Shown in pieces: positions 52,022 through 61,280 of a stretch of DNA of 64,000 bases (position 1 is the first letter of the stretch; each line of letters starts with the position of its first letter). The stretch lies in assembly GCF_008830225.1 (NCBI RefSeq), contig NZ_WAIE01000001.1, forward strand, positions 1,240,001-1,304,000, given 5' to 3'. The notes beneath the pieces are model-generated. The model saw nothing but the letters and a program-made list of their open reading frames with translations, was not told where the DNA came from and searched no databases. The position numbers and the translations under genes were made by a program. Origin of the DNA: Pseudodesulfovibrio senegalensis. GTDB lineage: Bacteria; Desulfobacterota; Desulfovibrionia; Desulfovibrionales; Desulfovibrionaceae.

Positions 52022-53617
52022 ATGCAGAGTTTGCGCTGGAGAATCATTGTCGCCCTGCTCGTACTGGTGCTCGGACTGGCCTATATGCTGCCGTCCCTGC
52101 CCGGAGTACAGGGCTCCTCACTGGCCGAAGCATTGCCCGGCGACAGCATCAACCTCGGACTGGACCTCAAGGGAGGCATTCACCTGACGCTGGGCGTCGA
52201 TGTGAATGTCGCGCTCCAGAACAACCTTGCCCGCATTGGCGACGACCTCAAATCCGTGGCCAAGGAAAAGGAAATCTACCTTCTGCGTCCGACAGTGCTC
52301 CCGGGCGACAAGATACAGTTGGTCCTGCTCAAGGGTGAGCAAAAGGAAGCATTTGAAAAAGTGCTCGATGACTTTGATTCCGTGCGGGTCGATGGAACAC
52401 AATCCATGGCGGACGGACGAATCAAGTACGTGCTGGGCATCACTTCCGACTACAAGAAGTATCTTACCAAGCTGACCATGGATCAGGCCATCAAGACCAT
52501 CCGCAACCGCATTGACCAGTTCGGCGTTGCCGAGCCGGACATTCGCCGTCAGGAAGGTCATCGGGTTCAGGTCCAGCTTCCCGGCATTCAGGAACCGGAG
52601 CGCGCCATCAAAATCATCGGCCGCACCGCGCACCTTGAATTCAAGATGGTCGACGACACCGTTGATCCGGCCAAGGCCCAGCAGGGCATCCTGCCTCCGG
52701 GCGACGAACTGGCCGTACTCATGAACCGTCGGCCGGACGGCACTTATGCCGAACAGCCCATCGTACTCAAGAAAGACGCCGTGCTCACCGGGGAATACAT
52801 CACCGACGCTTCGGTTCGCTACGGCAACTTCAATGACGCCTACGTGGGTATCAATTTCAACAACAAGGGCGGCCGGATTTTTGCCCGCCTGACCGAAGAA
52901 AACGTGGGCAACCGCATGGCCATCGTGCTGGACGGCAAGGTCTATTCCGCTCCGGTCATTCAGGAAAAAATCAGCGGCGGACGCGCCAGCATCACGGGCA
53001 GCTTCACCACCGACGAAGCCCGAGACCTGGCCATTGTTCTCCGCGCCGGTTCGCTGCCTGCCCCGGTGCACATCCTCGAACAGCGCACGGTGGGTCCGTC
53101 CCTCGGACAGGAATCCATCGACAAAGGCATCATGTCTGCAATGATCGGCATGGCCCTGATCCTGGTCTTCATGGTCGTCTACTACGGATTCGGCGGCTGT
53201 GTGGCCGACGTTGTCCTGACCCTCAACATCATGCTGATCATGGCAGGGCTGGCTGCATTTGGCGCAACCCTGACATTGCCGGGTATTGCGGGGATCATCC
53301 TGACCATTGGTATGGCTGTAGACGCCAACGTGATCATATTCGAGCGCATCCGCGAGGAACTGCGCAGGGGGATGACCGCACGCGCTGCCATTGACGAAGG
53401 ATACGGCAGGGCGACCCTGACCATCCTCGACGCCAACGTGACCACGGTCATCGCAGCCGTCATCCTGTATCAATTCGGTACCGGACCGATCCGTGGATTC
53501 GCCGTGACACTGACCCTGGGTATCATCACCTCCATGTTCACGGCCATTTTCGTGTCGCGCATCCTGTTCGACCTGTACGTGAAAAACCGCTCCGAAAAAG
53601 CGAAGTTGAGCATTTAG
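52022..53617 (+). CDS. secD: Protein translocase subunit SecD
   Basis: 531 aa. N-terminal span (residues 5-25), D1 motif GLDLKGGIHLTLGVD, periplasmic P1 domain, then five spans with SLGQESIDKG, GIAGIILTIGMAVDANVIIFERIREEL. SecD uses the proton gradient to help pull exported proteins. ATG 52022 is chosen over an upstream ATG at 51977 because of GGGGAGAA at its proper distance and family length. It starts 136 bases after yajC. Confidence 0.96.
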   Translation: MQSLRWRIIVALLVLVLGLAYMLPSLPGVQGSSLAEALPGDSINLGLDLKGGIHLTLGVDVNVALQNNLARIGDDLKSVAKEKEIYLLRPTVLPGDKIQLVLLKGEQKEAFEKVLDDFDSVRVDGTQSMADGRIKYVLGITSDYKKYLTKLTMDQAIKTIRNRIDQFGVAEPDIRRQEGHRVQVQLPGIQEPERAIKIIGRTAHLEFKMVDDTVDPAKAQQGILPPGDELAVLMNRRPDGTYAEQPIVLKKDAVLTGEYITDASVRYGNFNDAYVGINFNNKGGRIFARLTEENVGNRMAIVLDGKVYSAPVIQEKISGGRASITGSFTTDEARDLAIVLRAGSLPAPVHILEQRTVGPSLGQESIDKGIMSAMIGMALILVFMVVYYGFGGCVADVVLTLNIMLIMAGLAAFGATLTLPGIAGIILTIGMAVDANVIIFERIREELRRGMTARAAIDEGYGRATLTILDANVTTVIAAVILYQFGTGPIRGFAVTLTLGIITSMFTAIFVSRILFDLYVKNRSEKAKLSI

Positions 53618-53629
53618 GAGGATCGCCAC

Positions 53630-54703
53630 ATGGGACTGCAAATAATCAAACCGGATACCACAATCGATTTTATCGGTTTTAGAAAGGTAGCCTTCATTGT
53701 TTCCGCGTTGGTCATTCTCATCGGCCTTGGTTCGCTGATATACAACGGCGGCCCCAAGTACGGAATCGACTTTGCGGGCGGCATTATCGTCCAGGTCAAA
53801 ATCGACCAGAAAACCGATGTTCAGGAAATCAAGGATTCGCTCAAGGGGCTGGAACTGCCCGGAATGGTGGTTCAAAGGCTCGGCCTTGAGGAAGACAACG
53901 AATACCTGATCCGAACCTCCAGTTCGGACATCGCCTCCAGCGTCATCCGCGATCAGGTTTCCCAGGCCCTGACCGACAACCTCGTCGGCAAGTCCTTTGA
54001 AATCCAGCGTCTGGAAATGGTCGGCCCCAAAGTGGGTGCTGACTTGCGCTCCAAGGCGCTAGAAGCCATGTTCTACGCCGTGCTGCTCATCGCCATCTAT
54101 ATCTCCGGGCGTTTTGAGCAGCGCTGGATGGCTGCGGCCATCATGGCGGGCGGACTCCTCGCCGGCCAGTATGGTCTGGCTCTGACCGGACTGGATATTG
54201 CCTGGACCATCATAGGCATGCTGGTTATCACGCTGGGCCTATGCTGGTATCTGAAACTCAATTACGCTCTCGGTGCCGTTGTGGCCCTTGTACACGACGT
54301 TCTCATTACCGTGGGCGTGTTCTCGATTCTGGGCAAGGAATTCGACCTGACCATCATTGCGGCGCTGCTGACCATCATCGGTTACTCGCTCAACGATACC
54401 ATCATCGTCTTTGACCGCATCCGTGAAAACATCGCGGGCAGAGGCGAAGAGGAATTCCCCACCCTCATCAACACAAGCATCAACCAGACCCTTTCGCGCA
54501 CCATACTCACTTCGGGAACGACCCTGCTGGTGGTGCTGAGCCTCTATCTGCTGGGCGGCGGCGTCATTCACGACTTCGCGCTTGCACTGCTCATCGGCGT
54601 GGGCGTGGGCACGTATTCGTCCATCTTTGTTGCCAGTCCGATCCTTCTCGGATTCGGTCCCACCGACATGGATGTGGAAGACAGCGAAGCGCAAAACGCT
54701 TAG
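53630..54703 (+). CDS. secF: Protein translocase subunit SecF
   Basis: 357 aa. First span at about 20-38, then GIDFAGGIIVQVK, small periplasmic domain, then five spans with GYSLNDTIIVFDRIREN and SINQTLSRTILTSGTTLLV. Partner of SecD, starting 12 bases after it with AGGAGG. A strong terminator follows. Confidence 0.96.
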   Translation: MGLQIIKPDTTIDFIGFRKVAFIVSALVILIGLGSLIYNGGPKYGIDFAGGIIVQVKIDQKTDVQEIKDSLKGLELPGMVVQRLGLEEDNEYLIRTSSSDIASSVIRDQVSQALTDNLVGKSFEIQRLEMVGPKVGADLRSKALEAMFYAVLLIAIYISGRFEQRWMAAAIMAGGLLAGQYGLALTGLDIAWTIIGMLVITLGLCWYLKLNYALGAVVALVHDVLITVGVFSILGKEFDLTIIAALLTIIGYSLNDTIIVFDRIRENIAGRGEEEFPTLINTSINQTLSRTILTSGTTLLVVLSLYLLGGGVIHDFALALLIGVGVGTYSSIFVASPILLGFGPTDMDVEDSEAQNA

Positions 54704-54727
54704 CTCACACAAACAATACACACCACA

Positions 54728-54758
54728 GGGGGAAGGGCATGGCTCTTCCCCCTTTTTT
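54728..54758 (+). terminator. terminator after secF
   Basis: GGGGGAAG-GGCATGGCT-CTTCCCCC then TTTTTT. Confidence 0.92.
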
Positions 54759-54832
54759 CATGCCCGAAGCACAACGGCTAAGAATCAAGAACAACAACGT
54801 CCACGGCACTGTCGTCCCTGTTCTTCAGACGT

Positions 54833-54864
54833 AAAAAGGCCCTCCGGCACGATGCCGGAGGGCC
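54833..54864 (-). terminator. terminator after adk
   Basis: Minus-strand perfect 12-bp stem GGCCCTCCGGCA-TCG-TGCCGGAGGGCC followed by five T. Confidence 0.92.
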
Positions 54865-54891
54865 TGACTTTGCGCTAAACCTTCGGTCTGA

Positions 54892-55563
54892 CTATGCGAG
54901 CTGGGAAAGCAGGGTTTCCTTGATCTCGTCGATGGTGCCTTCACCATCCAGCTCAATGTACTTGAATCCGGCCTTGTCTGCCAAGTCCTTGTAGAAGTAG
55001 GCGGCAGCGATGGTTCCGGTCTTGTCGTCATAGTAGATGTCATGACGCTTGTTGATGGCGTCTTCGTCCTGGTCGTCAGCGCGGGCGCTCAGTTCGCCAC
55101 CGCACACGCGACACTTGTCTCCGTCCGGAGCAATGGCGGGGATGCCGACGTTGTTCGGATGGTTGGGATCATTGGCGCACAGACGGCGACCCATGATGCG
55201 AGCCTTGGCCACTTCGCGGGGCAGCAAAATTTCAATGACGAAATCCAGCTTCACGCCGTCCTTCTGCAGGGCTTCCCACAATTTTTCAGCCTGAACGATG
55301 GAGCGGGGGAAACCGTCCAGCAGCCAGCCGTTGGAGCTGGAGCTCTGCAACACGTCAAGAACCATGGGAATGGTGATATCGTCAGGAACGAGTTCGCCCT
55401 TGTCGATGTATTCCTTGGCCTTGAGACCCAGTTCGGTGCCGCCGCCGATGTGTTTGCGGAAAATGGCGCCGGACTCAATGTGATCCAGGTCGTATTTCTG
55501 CTTGGCCAGGGAACCCTGGGTGCCTTTACCACTGCCGTTGGGTCCAAAAATCAGAATATTCAT
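54892..55563 (-). CDS. adk: Adenylate kinase, zinc-LID type
   Basis: 223 aa. P-loop FGPNGSGKGTQGSLAK, AMP-site LLDGFPRSIVQAEKL, and LID arginine motif MGRRLC. The LID holds C-x5-H-x15-C-x2-C (LCANDPNH ... CRVC), the metal-binding set described for Desulfovibrio gigas adenylate kinase with a His in place of one Cys. It converts ATP and AMP to 2 ADP, important where sulfate activation produces AMP. The gene follows tilS by about 60 bases. Confidence 0.95.
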   Translation of the reverse strand: MNILIFGPNGSGKGTQGSLAKQKYDLDHIESGAIFRKHIGGGTELGLKAKEYIDKGELVPDDITIPMVLDVLQSSSSNGWLLDGFPRSIVQAEKLWEALQKDGVKLDFVIEILLPREVAKARIMGRRLCANDPNHPNNVGIPAIAPDGDKCRVCGGELSARADDQDEDAINKRHDIYYDDKTGTIAAAYFYKDLADKAGFKYIELDGEGTIDEIKETLLSQLA

Positions 55564-55626
55564 GAATAACTCCTCCTAACGATTGTGCAAAAGATCACAT
55601 GCTCTTATCCCCTGAGGCCCCAACTG

Positions 55627-56646
55627 TCAATGCTTGACCCTGAAAACAACCCCTTCGGAAACGATTTTGGCGGTCTTATCGCCGGGGAACTGGATGACGG
55701 CACCGATGCGTTGCTCCCGCCAAGCCGCGTCCAGCCTGAACAAAGAGTCCGCAAGGGCTTGTCCCGGTCCCATTGCATCAAGTTTGTGCTTGTAAAAACG
55801 CATACGCTCGGCCTGATGCGCCCCCTCAAGGGCGTGTTGCGCTAACAACGGCCCGGGTTGAAGCATTTGACAGCGCCTGAACCAAAAGTCGTCATCCAGT
55901 CGCCCCATACGCCACATACGAGCTACGGACGATGTAAAAGACTGATTTTCTTCAACAAATAGAGGAAGAATGGAGTGGCGGACACGATTGCGTTTCCAGC
56001 GTTGGTCCGCATTGCTGGCATCCTGCGACCAAGGCACGCGCAAATCGTGAAGAAAATCACGGAGTGTGCTCTTGGGGGTCAGTAAAAAGGGTCGAACAAG
56101 GTTGCGGTCAGGATCGATACCCGGCATTCCGGAAATCCCCGGCCATCCCGCCCCGCGGAGCATACGCATGAGCACGTCCTCGCACAGGTCGTCCAGATGA
56201 TGCCCCAAGGCGATGTGTTGCGCTCCCAGCTTTTCCCTTTCCCGCTCAAGCAGTGCATAGCGGACATGACGGCCGGCCTCTTCGATTCCCATGCCCATGG
56301 ACAGGGCTTCTGCCTGCACGTCCCGGCGAATCGCCGTGCACGGAATGTCTGCGGCTTTGCAAAGCGCAACTGCGGCAGCAGCCTCGTCCGGGGATTCAGC
56401 CCGAAGGCCGTGGTCCAGATGCAAGGCAAAAACATGACCATGATTGCGCCTGGAAATATATTTGAGAACCAGCAGCAAGGCGGTCGAATCGATTCCGCCG
56501 GAAAAAGCCGTCAGAAAGGCTTTTCCCTCCATATCGACCCCGAGCTCATTCACAAGGAATGATTCGACTCCAAGACAGAAATGCGCCCATTTGGGAGGCA
56601 ATTCCTGCAAGGTTGCCGGGATTGATTCAGGCAGTGGGGGAGGCAT
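55627..56646 (-). CDS. tilS: tRNA(Ile)-lysidine synthase
   Basis: 339 aa. PP-loop motif AFSGGIDSTALLL near residue 49, HLDHGLRAES and ALGHHLDDLCEDVLMR are TilS signatures. It adds lysine to C34 of tRNA-Ile(CAU), changing its reading from AUG to AUA. Shorter than E. coli TilS, consistent with lack of part of the C-terminal domain, as in many relatives. It starts 2 bases after the preceding unknown gene. Confidence 0.93.
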   Translation of the reverse strand: MPPPLPESIPATLQELPPKWAHFCLGVESFLVNELGVDMEGKAFLTAFSGGIDSTALLLVLKYISRRNHGHVFALHLDHGLRAESPDEAAAAVALCKAADIPCTAIRRDVQAEALSMGMGIEEAGRHVRYALLEREREKLGAQHIALGHHLDDLCEDVLMRMLRGAGWPGISGMPGIDPDRNLVRPFLLTPKSTLRDFLHDLRVPWSQDASNADQRWKRNRVRHSILPLFVEENQSFTSSVARMWRMGRLDDDFWFRRCQMLQPGPLLAQHALEGAHQAERMRFYKHKLDAMGPGQALADSLFRLDAAWREQRIGAVIQFPGDKTAKIVSEGVVFRVKH

Positions 56647-56648
56647 GG

Positions 56649-56996
56649 CTAGACCGGGATGTCTAATCCCTTGATCATGTCATCCACGAAATCGAGCATG
56701 TAGTTGCGCTGCTCCGGGGTACAATAGGCCACGCAGGAGCAACGGATGATGCCCTTCGCCCTTACCAGCAGCTCCATTTTCAGCTTGTTGCCCGCCAGAT
56801 CGTGAATGACTTCAAGGCCAAGGAAGTATGGTCCGCATTTTTCCAGATGCTCTTTCTGTTCGTCGGTGAGCATGTCCTCGGGCATGGGAAGATAGTATAT
56901 GTCCTCAATGGGACCGGCATACCCTGCGTCGGTCATATGCTTCTCGATGATGGCCAAATTGTCGTCTATGATATCTTCAATCAGATAATTTCTCAT
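56649..56996 (-). CDS. Conserved hypothetical protein
   Basis: 115 aa, soluble. It starts MRNYLIEDIIDDNLAIIEKH and has three cysteines in CGPYF and CSCVAYC. No known domain is recognised. The ATG overlaps the hemA stop by one base and tilS follows by 2 bases, so it is embedded in the hem operon and probably expressed with it. A role in heme or tRNA metabolism is only guilt by association. Confidence 0.8.
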   Translation of the reverse strand: MRNYLIEDIIDDNLAIIEKHMTDAGYAGPIEDIYYLPMPEDMLTDEQKEHLEKCGPYFLGLEVIHDLAGNKLKMELLVRAKGIIRCSCVAYCTPEQRNYMLDFVDDMIKGLDIPV

Positions 56997-58372
56997 TATT
57001 GTTCCTTTTTTGCAGCATCAATGAAGGTTTCCACTTCGTCGTGACTACATTCGCGAGATACCTGCTTACGCTCCAGATGTGCGGTGGAAGGGACCGACTC
57101 GTCGTCGAGATTGAACATGCGGCGGGCAATATCAATGTACCGTTCGGCCGCATCCTCTTCCTGGCTGCGTCGCTTGAGAAAACAAATGGGTTCATGGAGC
57201 ACTTTCCGGCTTACGGAAAGGACCAGTGTTTCCAACGCAGCGCGTGTTGACGCATCAACGCCGCCCAAACGCTTGAGCGTCTTTTCCAGCTCCTTGCGGG
57301 CAATGTCCTCATTGGAAGAAACCATGTCTGCAATGGTGGGCTGCAAGGTTAAAGACTTGAGCCATATGCCGAACTTTTCAGTTTCCGCGGCAACCACGGC
57401 ATGCGCCTTGACCGCCTCGTCCTGCCGCTGCGACATGTTCTCTTCCACGACTTCCTTCAAATCATCAATGTCATACAGATAAATGTTGTCCAGATTGTTG
57501 ACGTCCGGATCAATATCGCGGGGGACCGCGATGTCGATGAAAAACATGGGACGATTCTTGCGCTGCTTGAGCACACCGCGAACATCCTTGGCCTTGAGCA
57601 CGGCCGTGGGCGATCCTGTTGAACTGATGACGATATCCGCTTCATGCAAACGGGAAGGCATCTCGTCAAAACTGATGGGATGTCCGTTCATGCTGGCGGC
57701 AAGCGATTTGGCCCGGGCAAGGGTGCGGTTGGCAATGAGCAATGACCGAACGCCGTTGTTCATGAGGTGGGTTGCGGCAAGTTCGGCCATTTCTCCGGCC
57801 CCGATCAGCATGGCGTTCATGCCTTCCAGATCGCCGAAAATTTTTCTGGCCAACTCAACGGCTGCAAAACTGATGGAAACCGCGCTGGAAGCAATGGCCG
57901 TCTCGGTACGGACCCTCTTGGCAACGGAAAACGCCTTGTGCAGCAATCGGTTGACGATGGTTCGGGCGGTCCCGTTATCCACGGCATTACGGTAGGCGTC
58001 CTTGAGCTGACCCAGAATCTGCGGTTCGCCCATGACAAGGGAATCAAGGCTGCAGGCCACGGTAAAAAGGTGCTGAACCGCGTCAAGTGCCATATACTGA
58101 TAGGTGTGGTCGCCCAACAACTCGACAGGGGCATCGCAGGCTCCGGCCCAATGCGAGTAGACCTCGTCAAAAACATCGGCGTCACGCTCTCCCTGCGCCA
58201 CAACCACGATTTCAACGCGGTTGCACGTAGAGAGCACGATACATTCACGAATGGCGTCACAACTGTGCAGCCGTTGCTCGAAATTCTCGACATCGGTCAG
58301 CGCAAACCGCTCCCGCACGTCAACGCCGGCGGTTTTGTGATTCAGGCCTACGAGATATATCTTCCTGTTCAT
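56996..58372 (-). CDS. hemA: Glutamyl-tRNA reductase
   Basis: 458 aa. N-terminal GLNHKTAGVDVRE, active-site Cys in LSTCNRVE (about residue 50), NADPH domain with LIGAGEMAELAATH, C-terminal dimerisation helix. It makes glutamate-1-semialdehyde, first step of tetrapyrrole synthesis by the C5 route. Slightly long at the C-terminus. It overlaps the upstream hemX-like gene by 4 bases. Confidence 0.96.
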   Translation of the reverse strand: MNRKIYLVGLNHKTAGVDVRERFALTDVENFEQRLHSCDAIRECIVLSTCNRVEIVVVAQGERDADVFDEVYSHWAGACDAPVELLGDHTYQYMALDAVQHLFTVACSLDSLVMGEPQILGQLKDAYRNAVDNGTARTIVNRLLHKAFSVAKRVRTETAIASSAVSISFAAVELARKIFGDLEGMNAMLIGAGEMAELAATHLMNNGVRSLLIANRTLARAKSLAASMNGHPISFDEMPSRLHEADIVISSTGSPTAVLKAKDVRGVLKQRKNRPMFFIDIAVPRDIDPDVNNLDNIYLYDIDDLKEVVEENMSQRQDEAVKAHAVVAAETEKFGIWLKSLTLQPTIADMVSSNEDIARKELEKTLKRLGGVDASTRAALETLVLSVSRKVLHEPICFLKRRSQEEDAAERYIDIARRMFNLDDESVPSTAHLERKQVSRECSHDEVETFIDAAKKEQ

Positions 58373-59187
58373 GGCATCTGCCTAAACGTTATGGTGTGAT
58401 GCAGCAGGGAAACAACCATGGCTGCAAACACGATGATCATCAGAATTGCAGGCTTTCTGCCTTTCCACCCGAGCAACATACGCTGGTGAAACAGAAAGGC
58501 AAAGGCTCCCCATACGGCCAGAGACGATATTTTCATGACGTCCCAGACAAACATCTTGCCCGGAGCGATCCAGTACCAGACAAAGGAGGAAAAAAGACCA
58601 AGCGTATACAGCGGAAACCCGATGGCAACCACCATGTGATTGACCCGGTCGAAAATGGAGAGAGAGGGGGTATCCTTGCCCAGCGACCGAAGCCCGGCCT
58701 TGGTCTTGATTTTCTTGTTGTAATGAAGGAACGCCAGCGCGGCACCAAACCCCATGACCAACACACCGAGCGCAAGAACCAGTGTGCCGATATGCAGGCC
58801 GAAAAACAGCATGGTCAATTGCTTGGGCATGACCACACGGATACCGCTGAACGTCATAGACGTCAGAAAGAAGAGCAGAGCTAGCGGCAGGACGGTCAGG
58901 GCCATGAACTCAAGACGAAAACGCCACCAGAAAAAGAAATAGATGACCAAAATACTCCAGGCCAGAATACTCAGGTACGTTCCGCTCGCGTTCAGGGCGA
59001 CACCTCGTTCCTGAACAAAAACAAGCGCTATGTCTACGGTGTGCAGGGCAAAACCGGCCACGGCCAGAATTCCGGCCAACCGCCGGAGTCGGGGATTGGC
59101 TGCGGCTGTGCCCACGAGAAAAAGAACCGTACCGACCAGATACAGCCCAATGATGAGAAGCTGAAGCAGTTCAAACAAGCCCATCAA
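58369..59187 (-). CDS. CcsA/HemX-family membrane protein
   Basis: 272 aa, about eight membrane spans, cytochrome c assembly (CcmC/CcsA/HemX) family. The WWRF and FVWYWIAPGKMFVWDVMKI stretches are typical of HemX, which sits next to hemA and affects its level or heme handling; the heme-binding tryptophan-rich WGxxWxWD is not complete. It overlaps the upstream Met8-like gene by 17 bases. Confidence 0.88.
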   Translation of the reverse strand: MMGLFELLQLLIIGLYLVGTVLFLVGTAAANPRLRRLAGILAVAGFALHTVDIALVFVQERGVALNASGTYLSILAWSILVIYFFFWWRFRLEFMALTVLPLALLFFLTSMTFSGIRVVMPKQLTMLFFGLHIGTLVLALGVLVMGFGAALAFLHYNKKIKTKAGLRSLGKDTPSLSIFDRVNHMVVAIGFPLYTLGLFSSFVWYWIAPGKMFVWDVMKISSLAVWGAFAFLFHQRMLLGWKGRKPAILMIIVFAAMVVSLLHHTITFRQMP

Positions 59188-59851
59188 GCAACTCCGGGAT
59201 GTTGTTGTGCAGGGTGTCGGGCAGAATATCCATCAAGATGCCCCGGGCTGCGGTTTTGTCGCGCACTTTCAGGGCATCGGCAAGTTCGGAAAATACAAGT
59301 GAACGAAATACATCCGTGTTTTGCCGGGTCTCAAGCCCGAGGTCAAGCATGCGCGGCCGCAATCGTCCCATGAGGGCAAGGACAAGACCGTACTCATCGC
59401 CGATAAGCCCATCGATTTCAGCACGCACGCGCCGGGCCATGGCAGGGCTCTTCCCCGCGGTTGAAACGGCAATGCACAGGTCTCCCCGCCGTACTGATCC
59501 GGGCACGATAAAGTGTCCCCTGTCCGGTTGGTCCGCGATATTGCACAAAATGCCGCGGCGTTCGCATTGCTGAGCGATTTTCCCATTCACGACACTGTCG
59601 CTGGTACAGGCAAAGGCCAGATTGATACCGTCCAGGTCCTCTACAACAAACTCTCTGCGTGCAAAACAGACATTGCCGCACGAAGTACACACGGTTTCCA
59701 TGTCTTCGGAAGCTTTGGCCGTATCCACGACCAGAACGGAACATGCCCCGGCCTCGGCCAGAGAGCGGGCCTTGCGACAGCCCACACCGCCACCGCCCAC
59801 CACAAGACAATGCATCCGTTCAAGATTGATGAACAAGGGATAATAACGCAT
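59171..59851 (-). CDS. Precorrin-2 dehydrogenase / sirohydrochlorin ferrochelatase-like (Met8/CysG-N)
   Basis: 226 aa from ATG 59851 (an ATG at 59869 adds six residues; neither has a good ribosome site). NAD motif LVVGGGGVGCRKARSL follows YYPLFINLERM. The family oxidises precorrin-2 to sirohydrochlorin and may insert iron, giving siroheme; siroheme is needed for sulfite reductase and, in Desulfovibrio, as a heme precursor. Gene order met8-hemX-hemA fits that route. Confidence 0.9.
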   Translation of the reverse strand: MRYYPLFINLERMHCLVVGGGGVGCRKARSLAEAGACSVLVVDTAKASEDMETVCTSCGNVCFARREFVVEDLDGINLAFACTSDSVVNGKIAQQCERRGILCNIADQPDRGHFIVPGSVRRGDLCIAVSTAGKSPAMARRVRAEIDGLIGDEYGLVLALMGRLRPRMLDLGLETRQNTDVFRSLVFSELADALKVRDKTAARGILMDILPDTLHNNIPELLDGLV

Positions 59852-59961
59852 CAATGGTTCATACACCATGGCAGGGCGGGCTGTAAAACCCCATTTCAGC
59901 CCTGTTTTCTTGCCATGTTCGCTGGTTATGCGCTAAACGAATCGTAAATCGACCACAAGCA

Positions 59962-61212
59962 ATGAAACACTACCTCGTCATACAACTCGCTCGCTTCGGC
60001 GACCTGCTGCAAACCAAGCGCCTGCTTGCCACCTTGCTGGCACGGGGCGACGGACAGGTGCACCTGTGTCTGGATAATTCCCTGCAATCGCTGGCAACCA
60101 TGGTCTTCCCGCAGGTACAGCTGCACCCGATCACCGCACACGGAACCGGCCTGAGCCGCGAACAGGCGTACACGGTCATGTTTCAGGACAACCGTTCGGC
60201 TTTTGCCGAACTCAAGGCAAGACAGTTTGACGAGGTCTACAACCTGAATTTCTCGCCGCTCAACTTCCGGCTCGCGGCACTGTTCGATCCGGACACGGTT
60301 CGGGGCCATGCATGGCACAACGGACAGGAAATAAGCTCGCAATGGGCACGCATGGCCATGCAGTGGTCCAGATTGCGCAGGCAATCCATCAATCTCGTGG
60401 ATTTCTGGGCCTATTATTGCCGGGACGCCGTTGCCCCGGCAACAGTCAACCCGAAAGCCACCCCGCAAGGCGACAATATCGGCATAGTACTCTCTGGCCG
60501 GGAGTCACGACGTTCCATTCCACTCGAATTACTTAGCAAATACGCCACAGCCCTTGCGAGGCTGAACAAATCAGGACGAATACTGCTGCTGGGCAGCCTC
60601 TCGGAAAAACACGCGGGCAAGACATTGCTCAAATCACTGACCAAGGATGTTGCAGAAAAAACCGACAACCTTGCCGGAAAAACCGATTGGAAAGATCTGG
60701 TGGACGCGCTGGGTTCAATGAAACAAATCCTGACACCGGATACCGGCACCATGCATCTTGCCGCGCACCTCGGTATTCCGGTCACGGCCTTTTTTCTTTC
60801 CTCGGCATGGTGCTTCGAGACCGGCCCCTACGGCGAGGGACATACGGTCTTTCAGGCAATCCGGGACTGTCTGCCGTGTCTGGAAAGCGATCCATGTCCA
60901 CACAAAATCGCATGTCTGAACGGCTTTGCCGATCCGAATTTCATTCGCTTCATGATCACGGAAAAAACAGAACTGGTCCCGCCGGGCATCAACGCCTACA
61001 CCACGCAAACCGATGATTTTGGCGTCGACAACATACTTCTGGCGGGAAACGACCCGGACAAGGCTGCCCGCGACGAGTTCAAGAAATTCCTCGGACGCCA
61101 TGTGGGACAGGGTTGTCCGTTGGGCGACAACGCCCACCAACTGGCAATGAAAATGTATCGAGACAAGGACTGGGCAACGCGCCCCAGCCCGGAATCTCGA
61201 CGCATTTCATAG
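59962..61212 (+). CDS. Glycosyltransferase family 9 (heptosyltransferase-like)
   Basis: 416 aa GT-B fold. N-terminal LVIQLARFGDLLQTKRL and C-terminal donor-site block PDTGTMHLAAHLGIPVTAFF are family 9 marks. It likely adds a sugar to LPS core or another surface glycan. The C-terminal 90 residues, after NGFADPNF, are extra to the usual length. Its coding end overlaps the open frame of the next gene, and both are on the same strand. Confidence 0.88.
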   Translation: MKHYLVIQLARFGDLLQTKRLLATLLARGDGQVHLCLDNSLQSLATMVFPQVQLHPITAHGTGLSREQAYTVMFQDNRSAFAELKARQFDEVYNLNFSPLNFRLAALFDPDTVRGHAWHNGQEISSQWARMAMQWSRLRRQSINLVDFWAYYCRDAVAPATVNPKATPQGDNIGIVLSGRESRRSIPLELLSKYATALARLNKSGRILLLGSLSEKHAGKTLLKSLTKDVAEKTDNLAGKTDWKDLVDALGSMKQILTPDTGTMHLAAHLGIPVTAFFLSSAWCFETGPYGEGHTVFQAIRDCLPCLESDPCPHKIACLNGFADPNFIRFMITEKTELVPPGINAYTTQTDDFGVDNILLAGNDPDKAARDEFKKFLGRHVGQGCPLGDNAHQLAMKMYRDKDWATRPSPESRRIS

Positions 61213-61280
61213 AAAATCAACGCCTGACAAGGCTGAGACGAACCAAAAGACCAACACGGATGAAGACCGGAGCCAGCGTC

